The position numbers were made by a program, and so were the translations under genes. A model generated the notes under the pieces. It made no database searches, was not told the origin of the DNA, and saw nothing but the letters and a program-made list of their open reading frames with translations. Positions 27,401-40,341 of a DNA stretch of 64,000 bases are shown piece after piece. Positions within the stretch are counted from its first letter, which is position 1; the number at the start of each line of letters is the position of its first letter. The stretch is taken from contig CM056562.1 of assembly GCA_029721515.1 (NCBI GenBank), forward strand, positions 14,293,335 through 14,357,334. Reading direction: 5' to 3'. Source of the stretch: Synanceia verrucosa (taxonomy: Eukaryota; Chordata; Actinopteri; Perciformes; Synanceiidae).

Positions 27401-29719
27401 TGTGAATGTGTCATTTTGAGTGCTGTGGCTTGTCTGCGTGGGGGATCTTTTCTGACACGTTTCTTGCGCTGTCAATGCATATTGTGTGTGAGTGATTACC
27501 TGTCACCACCAGCCATGAGCTTTGCTTACTCTCCAATCACACCACTTCTTCTGCTTTTGCTTCTCTCTCTCTCTCTCTGTCCTTTACGTCTCTCCTCTTT
27601 TCCCTTCTTGTTGCTTCTGTCAGAAATCTGATATCAGATCCTTCAGGTTGGTGGTTTTTGATTTTATTTTTATCTTTCCCGAAGGCATTCAACCATGAAA
27701 CAACCAATGTAGGGCTTTGTGAGATCCCTGCCAGGCTTGGCTGCAGTCTCCATTTCTAAGATATGTAACAACCAGATCCAGAGGTGATGCTGATGGTCCA
27801 CTGGCTGTCTCCATTGCTGTGGGCCATGCATAAAAAGAGCTTGGTGTTATCTTTGTTTGGGGCATCAGGGCCATGCTGTGCAGTCTGGAATGATGGCACT
27901 TTGTCCCTTTTTTATTTTTTTTTTTTTTTGCATGTTTCAATATATTTTCTGGGTGAATATTTTTTCATTCTTGGATTTCTTTACAGTCTACTGCAGGATG
28001 ATGATGTATGGGCTGTGCACTGTTTAATTCATATTCCCAGATAGTTTGGATCTTTAATTACACTCTTTTCCACTTCTCTGTAGATCGTTGACTTGGACGT
28101 TGCTCTGCAAGGGGTGCTCTTGCATCTGCATTATGAGAACTAATGGCCTCAGCTTTGTTACTCCAATCAGACATAAATATCTGCAACTAATGGTAGGCAG
28201 TGCAGCAGCATCGGTGTATTGATTGTGAAGACCGCCCCTCTCTCCCAACCCTGGTCCTACAAATCCCTGCCTAATGGCTGCTTTGACTCATAATAAGTCT
28301 GAATCTCATTACTGTGTGTGAGTGTGTGTCTGTACTTTTCCAAAGTCCAGACATCATTAGTCTGAAATTAGTCAAATTATTGTTCTTTTACCTTTGGCAA
28401 GAGCAAAACAGTGAAACTGTGTGTCTGAGTATGTTCGTGAGTGTGTTTGTGTACTGACTGTGCCATCTGTGTCAGCTTGTGTGGCAGCTCGACCTCTTGC
28501 CCGATGGTAACAGAGCTGTGTTCAGCCATCCACTCTGTCTCATTTTGTGACTGACGCTGCCTCTGATGCTTTGTGACATTTTCTTTTTGTCTGCTGGTTG
28601 ACAATTGTCACCATCTGTGTGTGTGTGGTTTTTTTTTATAACGGCTCAGCTCAGTGATTTACTTTATACAAAGTTAAGACAGACCTGAGGAACATGCTAA
28701 TGATGATGGGAGCGCCCTCGCCTTGTTAAAGATCCTTTGCCAATTTCGTGCAGCTAGAAAAGAGGTGCAGTTCTTGGCCAGCACTTCTAGATCACCTGTT
28801 CAGCCTGCTAACGGTGAATTAGCGAGTGTGTGAGCTTTGACAGTTTATTAGCTTGGATAGCCACTGTTGTGATGGTTTCCTTCCTTACTGTCCCTGCTCC
28901 TTAATTGTATCTAAATATGCCTCCGAGTTCATTATGTTTGCTAAATCTGCTGTGACTTGTTGTTTTGATTTTACTAAGCCAGTCACACTGTCAGAAATGG
29001 AAGTCACTCTTCAGAGCTTTGCCCAATTATGTGAGCCAGCAGGTGATTAAATATAAGGAAATATTCCATACTATCCTGCAGGTCTGTCTTTGCCCATATG
29101 TGTTCAAAACCAGGAATCAAATACACTGTGCATTGCATTATTAATATTCTGTATGAGTATGTATTCCTCCTATACAAGAACATACATCATTTAACAAATT
29201 CCTTTATTTGGGGCTGACTTTTTGTGCTGTACATTGTTGCACCTCAGTCACTAATATCCATCTTGTCTTCCTCTATTTTGATTGACTCCACACAATGGGG
29301 GCCACCATGTACATCTGAGCCAAACCTGACTGACCTGCTCTTCAATCTGTGTGGCCATGTGGCACTAAAGCTGGAGGTGAGCTCCAGTGAAGCATCCCTG
29401 TTTGATGATAACTCTGTCCTGTGTGAGGAAACAGCAGGAGGCCTGAAAGACAGCTCGGCTGTGCCGCTGCTCTCCTCTCTACAGGGAGTGTTCGGTCAAA
29501 TGCTGATTATCTGCTGGGATTCCTCTGTGAGAGGCTAGAAATGAGAAAAAAGCAAAGGACCGATTATTGAAATATGGATCTTGATTCATTTAGCACCTAT
29601 TAAAATATTTCCATTGAAGTTTAGCTCTTTAAAGTGAAGTAGAACCTGTCAACTAGCCGTGGATTTGTGAGCACCAGTAAGATGACGAATGATCTGCTTT
29701 GTTGGACATTATAAACCAG
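24479..29719. other. Non-coding stretch
   Basis: No exon recognised. At about 26290-26530 the repeated CATACT / AGTATG words and GGATGTAGTTGGATATCTAGG resemble a decayed fish DNA repeat, without definable ends. The 150-codon frame at 25922-26374 overlaps this and is likely chance. Confidence 0.5.

Positions 29720-29766
<47 letters not shown>
29720..29766. repeat. (CA)n microsatellite
   Basis: About 23 pure AC units ending in CGTAG. Confidence 0.97.
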
Positions 29767-29768
<2 letters not shown>

Positions 29769-31110
29769 AGTCAGTTGACATTTAGGGCAGATGGAAGCCT
29801 TGGGACAGACGTTTGCTTGCATTCAGACAATACATGGTGAATCTATTTTCATTGCCTAGTGTTGCTTACATGACAAAACTTGCATAAATTAGAGAGATGA
29901 CACTTAACTAGTTTATAATAGTGTCGACCAGTCTGGGATGACACACAGAGATGGAGGCTTTATGGATGGCACAGCACATGATTACATTGCACACTAGTTT
30001 GGATAAATGTGGTGGAGGTAGGAAGAGATATGGGTTTCCACTGAAAGAGACAGGGACATGTGGAGGTTTATTTAAGCTCATACTGAAATAATTTGAAGTT
30101 GACCGTCCTGTGTTCATCAAGCCCAGGTTTGTGGTTAAGGTTTGCATCATGTGTCTTAACCATCACAATAAATATGCTGCGATGATTTAATACCCTGAAG
30201 GGCTTCAAGTGTCAGTGCTTTTACTGTGTGTGCACTGGCATAATGAGTAACTAAATGGTTGGTAGTTTATTCTTACTGCTTCACATGTGGCTTCCTCTGT
30301 GGGTGGAGGTAAAGCTTAGATAACCTACAGTAGGTTGTGAAAAATGAAACACACCTTGCATCCTCTCACAGGCAGTAAAATAACAGCTGCTGCCTCGGGT
30401 TTTGTCTTTACAAGTGCATGACATATGCCACTGTAGGGCTGTTGGAAAAGAAATGATACTGCTGCTGTTGAAAGTACAACAAAGGGGAGTCAAGTAGAAG
30501 TGGATGGATGGTACGCCTGTCTGTTAGCCCCAGTCTGTTAGCTGTTTTTCAGAGATACACAGAGAAAATACCTGAGGTTTTATATTCATTAGCAGTGAAT
30601 CACAGGAGTCTCTCTTGTTGCTTCCTGTCTTCTTATTTCTGTCCTGTTAATCTACAAGACAGTCTTTTACAGTGTCAACCCGTTGTCTTTTTGGTGCTTG
30701 CATTCTTTTTATCAAGAAGTTTAAATGTTGTGTCATTGATTTCTCCGATTATCACTTTTATTAATCGTTGAATGTATAAAATATGGAATGAACTGTGAAA
30801 AGTGTCCATCAAAAGGTCAGAAGGCCCAAGATAACATCTTTCAGTGTCCCCCATTGTCCAAAACCCCAAACATTTCCCTTTTTTACCAGATTGAAATTGA
30901 AGCTCCTTACAGATTAAGTTTCTGCTGATCACCTAATCGATTATTTATAAATTCAAGCAGCTCATGATGCTCATCCACACAAACAGACAGACATGCTCAG
31001 TCTCTTCCCATGTTGAGTCACATTTACAAAGACTCCTTTTCTGTTTCTCTCTGGTGCCTTGACTTGTGTTTGACCTCTTTATCTGCAATCCTTTTCCCCT
31101 TCTTCATTCA

Positions 31111-31113
<3 letters not shown>

Positions 31114-31162
<49 letters not shown>

Positions 31163-31173
31163 ATGTGTGTGTA
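31114..31173. repeat. (GT)n microsatellite
   Basis: About 23 pure units, then GCAT and a further four units. Confidence 0.96.
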
Positions 31174-33033
31174 CGCTTTAACTTTCATTCACAGACCCAA
31201 TCACTTCTCTTTCCTGAATGTGCATCATTTTGGTTCAAGCCCCATCTTTTTACGGTAAACCACATCAACACTCATCACCTCAAGTATTCAGCATGATTCT
31301 GTAGCGGCTCGTCCACACTGAGCAGGAAAGCTGTCACCAAGATTAGCGCTGAGAGCTCTTCCTGACAACGTTGTGTGGCGAATAAAGCAGAGGCTAATCC
31401 TCCCTCCATAGCTGTTGGCTAGATGGCCATTTATGGGTGGCTTGACTGTTGTGTTTCTGTTTCCATCTCCTCTGTTAATCCGCAGGCAGCTGAAGTGGCT
31501 GATGAGAGCTTCAGCACTTCTTAGTATATACACAAACAAACCGGCACATTCACTGGCACAGTCGGAGCACAATGCACTCCGCTTTTGTATTTTTTGTTTG
31601 TGTGTCTGTGTGTGTGTGCATGTGTTTGTATACTTGTGCGCTACATGTGAATGTGTGTGTGTGTGTATACTTTGTCTACAAAGAAGTAATATCCTCCAAT
31701 ATGAGTCACAGGGTGGAAATTAAAGCCTGGGATGATCCCTTCCTCAATGAGCAAACACTTCATTTTGACAGATCATTAACTAGACATTATCTTTCATTAG
31801 GCGCCTCTGCATTACTTATTCAAGACCCCTAGGACACACATGCACGTTCACAAACACAAACGTGCACAAACCACGGACTGATTTGATACGAAGCATTTGA
31901 AACGGTGCACTCAGAGCATTATCTGTGTCGCTGGATTGGACACTTGCGGGAAAAATATTCCGGATAAGAGTGTTGATGCAGCTTGCTGCGGTCAGACTTA
32001 TCTAATATACCTCACATTCAGATCTAATATCTGCAGCTCCCATTCATCTCATTTGTTCATTCCCCACTGGTATTGTAGCACAGTGATCACACAACCACTT
32101 TACAGATGGTCCAAGTAATTAGATTGACAATGGGTTTTATGTGGTGAGTGTTGTAAAGAGCATCCTGATAAAAAAAGAGCAACGCTCTTAAGAGCATCAT
32201 GAGATAGGGAATCATCATGTGGGGAACCAGATGCCTGCTGCTGTTCCTGTCTGTCACAGTATGGAGACAAGAGGAGAGGGGAACCCTCCCCCTCCATTAC
32301 AATTAGTATCAGTGATACATCTCTTATTGCAGCATGAAAACAACCCTCCGGCAACATTAATGGGACAACACATTTCGGGGTACAGAGGCTGGGACATTCT
32401 CGGGCCGCCAGACTCCATCCATCTGTCTGATCGGGACATTTCCTGTTTTCTCTCTCCATCATATCCTGCATGTACTCACCCGTCTCAGTTCTCCATCCAT
32501 CTCTGAGTTGCCCCCCCCCCCTTTAAGATTTGTGTGCGTCTGCCTCTGCTAAGCACACCCCAGCGATACATCAGGGGGTGATTTTATGGGCTTTTCCCCT
32601 CGTACTGTTGGCCATTTAGCAGTCCTCACCCAACCTAGGACCATCTGTTATTGTAAGTGTTTGTCCAACACATTCAGGCTGTTTGCACTGGTGGCACACT
32701 GATGAAAAATGACAGAGGTTTATGGAAAGTTATGACAATTCATTACGCTGGCAGATCAATGACACATCAGGGATATAGGAAGTGATAATGAGATTGTTGT
32801 GAAAGGATATTGGATAGAAAAGAGGTCGAGATGAAGGATGTGATGAGAATGGGATTCACCTTCGAATTAATGATAGTTTTGAAAAAAATAGCTGAATATG
32901 CTTTCTTTTGATTCTCTCCACTGGTGACCATATCGGCTTTCATGGGCACGTGGAGCACTTAAACTGCATTCTGCTCTCTTGGTTGCTGCCATTGCTTCAG
33001 TACACAATCTCAGGTTGCTTTACAGTGATGGGA

Positions 33034-33035
<2 letters not shown>

Positions 33036-33069
<34 letters not shown>
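33036..33069. repeat. (CA)n microsatellite
   Basis: Seventeen units; faces a GT array 310 bp downstream. Confidence 0.96.
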
Positions 33070-33070
<1 letters not shown>

Positions 33071-33379
33071 AACATGAGGGGTTGTGTTACCTCTAAGCCG
33101 ATGCCCATTACACGTCAATGATAATTCACTTTTAAAATCGACTATTATACCCTTCTGGGAAACATTGGTTGGTGATTTAAAAAGCAATGTTCATGTGTTT
33201 CCAATTGTGTATATTATCTTTTTGAATTTCAATGGGGCTCTCATCTGGGACGACTGGATCGAGAACAATACAATCAGGTATCCGATAAGCAAGTCAATTT
33301 GAGGTTTATGGTTTGTAGCGTAAACAACAGCCTCATGGTTCACTAAACAGCACTCTTCATTACCCAGGGCTGGCACTGG

Positions 33380-33380
<1 letters not shown>

Positions 33381-33414
<34 letters not shown>
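33381..33414. repeat. (GT)n microsatellite
   Basis: Seventeen units, the same length as the CA array at 33036 but inverted. Confidence 0.96.
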
Positions 33415-33418
<4 letters not shown>

Positions 33419-33670
33419 TACACGTGAATGCATGTGTCTTTTACACAATGTGACTCTTGAATAAGAGAAATCGAAGAAGGAAAAACAGGTGGAGGTACGT
33501 GGTGTTCTTCTCTGTACAAAAACGTTGTAGTGTTGTCAGCACTCTTTCCCTTTTTATCCACCCTTTTGGCAATTACAGTTCTTTTTTTAGTGTTTTTGAG
33601 TATCTTTTGCCTTTTGTTAGAAAGACAGTGCAGAGATAACAGGAAACAAGTAGAGAAAAAGACAGGGTGA

Positions 33671-33960
33671 CCATGGACTGTATATAAGAAGTGGACGTAG
33701 CCTCGGTTTTTAACCAGAAGTGGTGATTGGTGACCCTTTTCAACAATCAAAATGTTACAATTAACTCTCAAAAACTAAAATAAGTTTGACAATAACAACT
33801 CCCAGACAATGCCAGTCAAAAAGTCGCCATGTCCTAAAGCTGTATGGTCTGTTTGCTCTAAATAGGACCATAATTTACTAAATGAATATAATACTGTGTT
33901 GAAGAAGAGTTGAAACTAGATTCGATGAGAAAAGGCACCTCCACATTAGCTTCTCTTTTC
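33671..33960 (+). repeat. Interspersed repeat copy (CCATGGACTGTATATAAG family)
   Basis: The left edge CCATGGACTGTATATAAGA with GTGGACGTAGCC is a motif I recognise as recurrent in teleost genomes. The interior TATGGTCTGTTTGCTCTAAA block (33850-33869) recurs in reverse orientation at 46736-46775, which supports a dispersed repeat. The right edge near 33960 is approximate. Non-coding. Confidence 0.5.
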
Positions 33961-36900
33961 GTACCTGGAGGTGGCACTTGGTTAAGTATTTACAAAGTGT
34001 TTAAAAACCTAAACTCAAACCTCATTAACATAAACATAACCATACAGAAGCTCCAAAGTCCTGAGCTTTGTAAATGAATGTGACGCTTCCTGGGCCAGAA
34101 ACGCTGCCAGTGAACATAATCCCAGCAGCAATTAGGTTTGGCAAAAAACATTCACCAGTTTATAAATGACATTTTGAGGAGACAGAATTGCAGGGTACAA
34201 GGAAGAGGCACTAATACAGCAGTTTTATGTTGCTTCTATAAACTTACCACCAGCACATAAAGAGGCTTTCACGTCCCACTTTGAGCCTTTCGCTGTCAGA
34301 CTGTATTTAAAAGTGGCACATAACAGATGGATGATTTATGTTGACACAAATTGTCTGTTGATTAACAATCATAGAGGGCACCTCTGGGTAATATGCTCCA
34401 ATTTTGACTCTGTGTGTGTGTGATTGAGTCTGTTTGTCTACCTTTCCTCAGAAATGAGTCCACTGTCTGGACAGAGAGGACATGTCTGGGACACGTTCCT
34501 CAAGGACACACGGCAGGAATGAAGAGGGTACAACAAATGAAAATGAAAAGAGTCAGAGACAGACAGAGAAAACACACTTTACACTCATGAGTAATTCATT
34601 CAGGTTTCCATTCTGCTTGGTTTTCTTTCCTCCAGGCCAGTAAATATAAAGAGATGCAACATTATTTGGCTGCTCTCTCTCCCTCTCTCTCTCGAGCTGT
34701 ATACATTAGAGTGAGACAGACGGAGACAGGGGAGGTTATAATTCAAGGACACCCACACCGTCACAGATTCACTACCCAGATGGCAACTTATGGCATGATT
34801 GTGTGCATGTGCCACTCTGTCTTGTGGGTGCCATCCCTGAGGTGAAAGGTGACGTTGATACCCCAGCTGACATGTGTCAAAAGCCATCACAGGTTTTAAA
34901 TGCTCGCAGAGACAGCAAACATGCCTGAGGGGGGTCAGGGTTTACCTTTCTTTTCCTGAGACAGCAGCACAAAACCAAATAAAGACAATTTCAGTCAAGT
35001 GGGATCTGTCTGTGTGCTCTGGGGGTCGCACACTTTCTGCCCTGCATGGCGTCATTGCATATCTCTGGCTCACAGGAGGGGACGGAGGTCTCTGAGAGAT
35101 GGCGATACAGAGGGAAAAGACAATCAGAGTATGGTGGAGGATAGGCGGGGAGCGAGAGTGGACAGTCACTTTGGATTAGGGTTACAGCGGATTTGATGGA
35201 AACTGACTGAACTGATAGTGGTAGGTTTAAATAAACGAGTAAACCGCTAAAAGAAAGAGAGCGAGGAGGAACTATAATTCTTTTAAAATTCAGGTGACAG
35301 TATGCAGTAGAATGGAGCCAGCATTATTAAAACTGTATATAACAAAGTGAAGTCTATGGGTTCAGAAGACTCCCTGCAGATAAACAGTGGTCTGATGCAG
35401 TGTAGAGATTTTATTCTCAGTGTACACCAAGTACCTTTTCATTAGCCAATACTTACGACATATGGTTTAATTAAATGAGAGTTTGGTAGAGAAAATTAGA
35501 TGACAAATTATATTTGTCCTGGAAGAAATGGTCTCAATGTGGGCAATTGAGAATACGTCTGGAAATTACGATATGTTGGTATCGATAAACAAGGTAGGAT
35601 TAAAAAATAGAAAATGAAAGCACTTTGTTTTGTTTTGTCCTTTGAGATTTGTTTTCAGTTGGCTTATAAAGTGGTTATGAAAACCAATAAATTAAGTAGA
35701 ATTACAATGATTTTGAGCCCAAGTTGTGCTTTTGGACATATAAGAAGTAGATTGTTCCAAAATTAAGACTTTCAGTGGGTCGTTTTGCTACATGTTTTCT
35801 TTCTCTTGCATATAATATAAGCAGCAAAAGGTACTATACCAACAGATACATAGTCTAAAACACTTTAAATGCAGTATAAATTGTTTGGAACAATGCTACT
35901 GAAGGGCAAACTGTAAAATGTATTCAAATTGACAGGGGTGTGGATCATGTGTTGTTTTTTTTTTACTGTATTTGTTGTATGTCTTGTTAATGTGATGCTG
36001 GATGCTTGTGTGTGATGCTTGTCGGAGTCTCACTGGACATCATCAATCAGTCACTCAGCCAGTGTTGGCAATCTGACTGAGAGCGAGCTGACAGCCCCGT
36101 GCTGGAGGTCGCAGGCCGTGCTGAATAATGAAAGGAAGTGTCATTGGGATGTTTGAAGAGCTTTTTAATACAGCTTAACAAGGAGGGTTGTCTTTCTGCT
36201 TTCAGGAAGCTCGAGGCTTTGACATACCATCAGTGACAGGTTTGTCTAACATAATCCTTCTTATTCCATATTTTCTGCCGAGGAGCACAATTGTTCTGGC
36301 AAAGAATTGTTTCCCCTCCTTTCTTCCCGTGATCCTGCAGAAACTGCAAATATTGAACGTGAAGCTTTACATGGAAAACTGCATGCATTGCTTTGCTGTC
36401 ACAGTGCAGTATGAGACATGCTGACTTGATTCTGGCTGTCATCACTTTCACTGAGTTGTGCCAGCAGCCACACCTTAGTTTGGGAATCCCAGTTTGTGCT
36501 ATTAATATTCACAGTGCAGTTTGGCTTGTGTGAGAGCTGCCAAGGACGGGGACTAACCTTGGGGTTGCAGTGAGAGCCAGAGGCTGCATCTCAATAGTTT
36601 GATGAGTCCACCCCCCTCACATTTCATCTTATTCTCCTCTCCCACTTTTCCACTTTTTACCTGCAGACACCAACAACATAACCTGCATGCCCGAGTGTCT
36701 GTTTGAGCTTCTGAGTAGCTGTAAATAATCTGTGGGTAGACTGGGATTACATGCTTGATTTGAACGTTTTAAACTGCAATGTGCAGCTACGCTCACACGC
36801 ACACTGACACGTTGTGTTTTATGTTGAGTTATGAAATGAGAGGAGTTCACTATAAATTGAAAATATTAGCATGGGTAGACGTGTTCCGGGATTTGTGACG

Positions 36901-37796
36901 ATTTATCACTGAACAGGATCATAGGTTACCACTGTCAAATCAATGAGACTGCAGAGACGCTCAGGAACAAGTCAAAAAATAACACAACGATAGCCTCTTT
37001 ACTGCTGATAGAGGAGGTAAACTGTAGGAGATGATCCTGAATCATAAGCAATGCAAATCCAAAGAGCCTTATCCTGCCCTGCATGCTTTCTGGTGTTGAA
37101 AATATGGATGAAAACAACACCTCACTAATAGAGCAACAACAGACTGCCCTACCCAGCTGGCATCATGCTCGGTATCGCTTTTCTGTTCCGGGCGACAAGG
37201 TCATCTCTGGGTCATCGCACAGCTACATCCAGGTTTATCTAAGACCCAACCCCAATACTAATCCCACAGTTTACAGACACCACTTCTCAACTGAGACTCG
37301 CAGATTCTCTTTGTTTTGGCTCTGACTCACTAAATATCCTCTAACTCACCACGAATCGATCCCCCCACCACCTCCCCTCTACTTCATTCTTTGCACACTC
37401 CTCCTCACCTTCATTTAGAATCCACCTCTCTCTTGTCGTCTTTCATTTACCACACTGAGAAATCCAATCACTATCCAATCGTCCGTATCTGTGAAATATT
37501 TTGTTGGTAATAGATGACAGAAAAAGCAGGCTCTGTGGTTATTGTGGGCCTCCCTCTGTTTATTGGCAGCATGCAGGGTTTGAATAAGACTTAAGCAGGG
37601 GGAACATCTACCTCCTTGACCTTAACTCACTTTTTATACAGGGTGTTTTGGTACCTTTATGCTGTTATACTTTTCTAAATATCGATAATCACAGCTAAAA
37701 CAACCATGTAGGCATCTACACTACAATGAGACTATGAACCAGGGCTATCTGCATGTGGCCATTTGCTGCTCTGAAAGCAAAGCCACAATTCTGAAA
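33961..37796. other. Non-coding stretch, nothing recognised
   Basis: No coding exon, RNA gene or repeat boundary identified between the interspersed repeat and the L2 element. Confidence 0.55.
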
Positions 37797-38114
37797 GCTG
37801 TTTTGATGTCTTCCAATCAGGTTTTTGACCACACCACAGCACTGAGACTGCTCTTATTAAGGTCTTCAATGACATACATTTAAACACTCACAGTGGCAGA
37901 ATTTCAGTCTTAGTATTAGATCCCAGTGCTGCATTTGACACAGTTGACCACAAAATATTACTAGACCGACTGGAAAACTGGACGGGACTTTCTGGTACAG
38001 TGCTAAACTGGTTTGAGTCCTACTTAAAGGATGGGGACTACTTTGTGACAGGGATCCATTGCCAGGAACCCAGACGCGCGACTCATACACAGTTGTACAG
38101 TTCTCACACAAGTC

Positions 38115-38120
38115 TTTATT
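38115..38120 (-). terminator. Polyadenylation signal of the solo LTR
   Basis: AATAAA on the minus strand (TTTATT on +), near the 3' end of the LTR where R/U5 would lie. Distance from the TATA box implies an unusually long R region (about 650 bp) if both are used. Confidence 0.45.
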
Positions 38121-38787
38121 CAAGTGAGCAAGATAATCGAGCACAATGTTCCAGCGGGGAGGTGGAGCACGGCCACGCGCCACCGGACAGGTGGAGGCGC
38201 GTGCCCAGAGAGTCCCTACTCTCTCTACACTCGACTATTACTGGGGAAAAATCAAAAGCCACTCTTAATGCCAAGAGGGAAAACCATTAACATTACCTAG
38301 AAAGCAAAAAGGGGAAATACTGACTCAGTTGGCTATGAAAAGTACGCACTAAGCACACTACTAGTAACAGGAGGGAAACTAAGAGGGACGCTAGGTGGGG
38401 AAGGAACACAGCTAAGGCAAACTAGGAGAAGGGGAGCTAGGGAAATAAACAGGGACACCTACAACTCTACACTAGAGGAGGGAATTACCAAAAAAACAGA
38501 AAATAAACTAACAAAGGGAAAACACACAAGGATCTACTCCAAGGAGGATTCTTCTTGTGGACTAAGGGAGACTAACAAAAATGGTGACTAACTAAAGGGT
38601 ACAACTAGGATCAACTCCACAGAGGATTCGTCTAGTTTAATCAAAAGAAAAGGCTATCAAAACTACAAACAAAAATTACCTCTGGAGATACAAGGAAGCT
38701 GGAAATCATGCAAGGCAAACGAGGGAGCGAGGAACACACGGACACAGGGAACATGACGATCATGCAACGAGACAAGAGAAGACTGGA

Positions 38788-38796
38788 CTATTTATA
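38788..38796 (-). promoter_or_regulatory. TATA box of the solo LTR
   Basis: TATAAATAG on the minus strand, in the U3-like part of the LTR. It would drive transcription leftwards, antisense to both the L2 element and kcnip2. Confidence 0.55.
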
Positions 38797-39561
38797 CACG
38801 AGGTGATGGGGAACAGGTGGAGACAGGTGGGGGGTCAGACAATCACAAGACGCGGGAAGTGTGAATCTGAAACGAGAGGGAAAACACAGTTACTTCAAAA
38901 TAAAACAGGAAATGACAAGACACATGTATGCACAAGACAAAAATAGATAACTTAACCAAAACAGACAGACAGATCCTGACACTTTGTGTCGATAGGTAAT
39001 TACACATCTGAGCGGACAAATATTAGATGCGGAGTTCCTCAAGGCTCAATCCTGGGGCCTCCTCTGTTTAACATCTACAGTACATACTTCCACTGGCTCA
39101 GATTATGAAAAGCAACAAAACAAGTTACCATATTTACGGAGACAACACACAAATCAATATAGCAATATCACCAGACTATGGCCCACTGCAAGCACTGAGG
39201 AAGAGTATCAAACAAATCAACAACTGCATGTGCCAGAATTTTCTTCAATTAAAGGAAGACAAAACTGAGGCAATTGTTTTTGGAGCCAAGGAGGAGCGAC
39301 TCAGAGCCAGCGCTTACCTACAATCAGCAATGTTAAAAACCACAGACCAAGCCAGAAATTGGTATCGTCATGGACTCAGACCTAAATTTCAGCAGCCACA
39401 TTAAAGCAATTACAAAGTCAGCCTATTATCACCTTAAGATTATATCAAGGATGAAAGGACTTATGTCTCATTCAGACTTGCCTACACATTTATCTTTAGT
39501 AGACTGGACTATTGCAACAGTGTCTTTATAGGTCTCCCAAAAAAATCCACTAGACAGCTGC

Positions 39562-39695
39562 ATCTGATATCACCAAGTAATTAACAGCCCTGGACAACTA
39601 CCACAATAGTCCTGGACCACTAACCCTAATCCTTACCCTAACTCTAAAAACTTTGACAGTTGTCCAGGGCTGTTAAGTACTTGGTGATATCAGAT
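39562..39695. mobile_element. 134-bp fold-back element with telomere-like loop, nested in the L2
   Basis: The arms 39562-39599 and 39658-39695 are reverse complements at 37 of 38 positions (left arm begins ATCTGATATCACCAAGT; single mismatch at arm position 19). The 58-bp loop contains several CCCTAA/CCCTAAT-like units (39613-39640). It interrupts the LINE frame at the Gln-Leu-Ile-Gln region upstream of the HWLPV block, which resumes after 39696. A TA target duplication (39569-39570 and 39687-39688) would fit a Tc1/mariner-type MITE, but palindromic flanks make the ends ambiguous. No coding capacity. Confidence 0.7.
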
Positions 39696-40341
39696 CATCC
39701 CAGCTGAACCAGAACCCTGCTGCTGAAGTCCTCAAGGCCAAGAAAGTGGATCACATCACTCCAGTTCTGAGGTCTTTACACTGGCTCCCTGTCAGGCAAA
39801 GAAGTGATTTCAAAGTGTCACTGTTGGTTTATAAAGCACTAAATGGTTTGGGGTCAAAGTACCTGTCTGATCTTCTGCTACAGTATGAACCATCCAGACC
39901 TCTTAGGTCATCTGGTTCAGGTCTGCTTCCTGTCCCCAGAGTCAGAACCAAACATGGAGAAGCAGCGTTCAGTTTCTATGCTCCTTATATCTGGAACAAA
40001 TTCCCAGAAAACTGCAGGTCAGCTGCAACTCTTACTTAAATTGAGACTGAAGACCTTAAGACCTTTATTCTTGGATTTTATACCTTTTAACTTGTTTTTG
40101 TTTAACGAAGCAACTGATAAAGTCACTGCTGGAGAGTGAGAATCCCACAGTTTGCTGCCCACTGGATTATAGGTCATTAATTTTTGTCATTTATCAGTTA
40201 TAATGTGTTTTATAGTTTTATGTCTTGTTGCTTTTAATGTTTTATACTTTGATGCTTTTAATTCCTGATGTTTTATGTAAAGCACTTTGAATCACCCCGT
40301 TGCTGAAATGTGCTATGTAAATAAAATTGCCTTGCCTTGCC

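Larger units (their letters stand above)
38046..38981 (-). mobile_element. Solo LTR of an LTR retrotransposon, inserted in the L2 element
   Basis: The 936-bp insert begins TG (TGACAGGGATCC) and ends CA (GATCCTGACA). It is flanked by a perfect 5-bp duplication, CTTTG at 38041-38045 and at 38982-38986, and removing it with one copy restores the LINE frame (Asp-Tyr-Phe-Val-Ser-Ile-Gly). Read on the minus strand it has a TATAAATAG box (38788-38796) about 185 bp from the LTR 5' end, and an AATAAA signal (38115-38120) about 70 bp from its 3' end. No gag, pol or second LTR is present, so it is a solo LTR left by LTR-LTR recombination. General style suggests a fish Gypsy-like family, from memory. A hAT insertion with 8-bp duplication ACTTTGTG is a weaker alternative, because TG/CA ends and LTR signals fit better. 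Confidence 0.8.
37797..40039 (+). pseudogene. Reverse transcriptase remnant of the L2 element
   Basis: Coding blocks remain at 37797-38045, 38987-39561 and 39696-40039. Joining is prevented by the two insertions, by small indels (for example near 37830 and 39360, where the frame changes before DLNFSSHI-like residues) and by the motif C substitution (YGDN, with the second catalytic Asp replaced). No product is expected. The 39105-39404 and 39746-40039 open frames are fragments of this enzyme and not host genes. Confidence 0.85.
37797..40341 (+). mobile_element. 5'-truncated L2-clade LINE, interrupted by two insertions
   Basis: The segment encodes pieces of a non-LTR reverse transcriptase in + orientation. 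An RT palm segment SVLVLDPSAAFDTVDHKILL lies near 37910-37965. The CGVPQGSILGP motif starts at about 39029. The motif C position at 39135-39146 reads YGDN rather than the active YADD. The C-terminal block HWLPVRQ, LLVYKALNGL and NCRSAATLT spans 39746-40039. The 3' end (about 40270-40341) has the L2-type tail AAAGCACTTTGAAT, then GTGCTATGTAAATAAA, and ends in TTGCC tandem units. The endonuclease domain and 5' UTR are absent, as in typical 5' truncation. Frameshifts and the lost catalytic residue show it is inactive. The body is split by a solo LTR (38046-38981) and a fold-back element (39562-39695). Confidence 0.88.

Noticed and set aside
39613..39640. Interstitial telomeric repeat
   Set aside because: The CCCTAA-like units are few, imperfect and confined to the loop of the fold-back element, so they belong to that element and are not a telomere relic.
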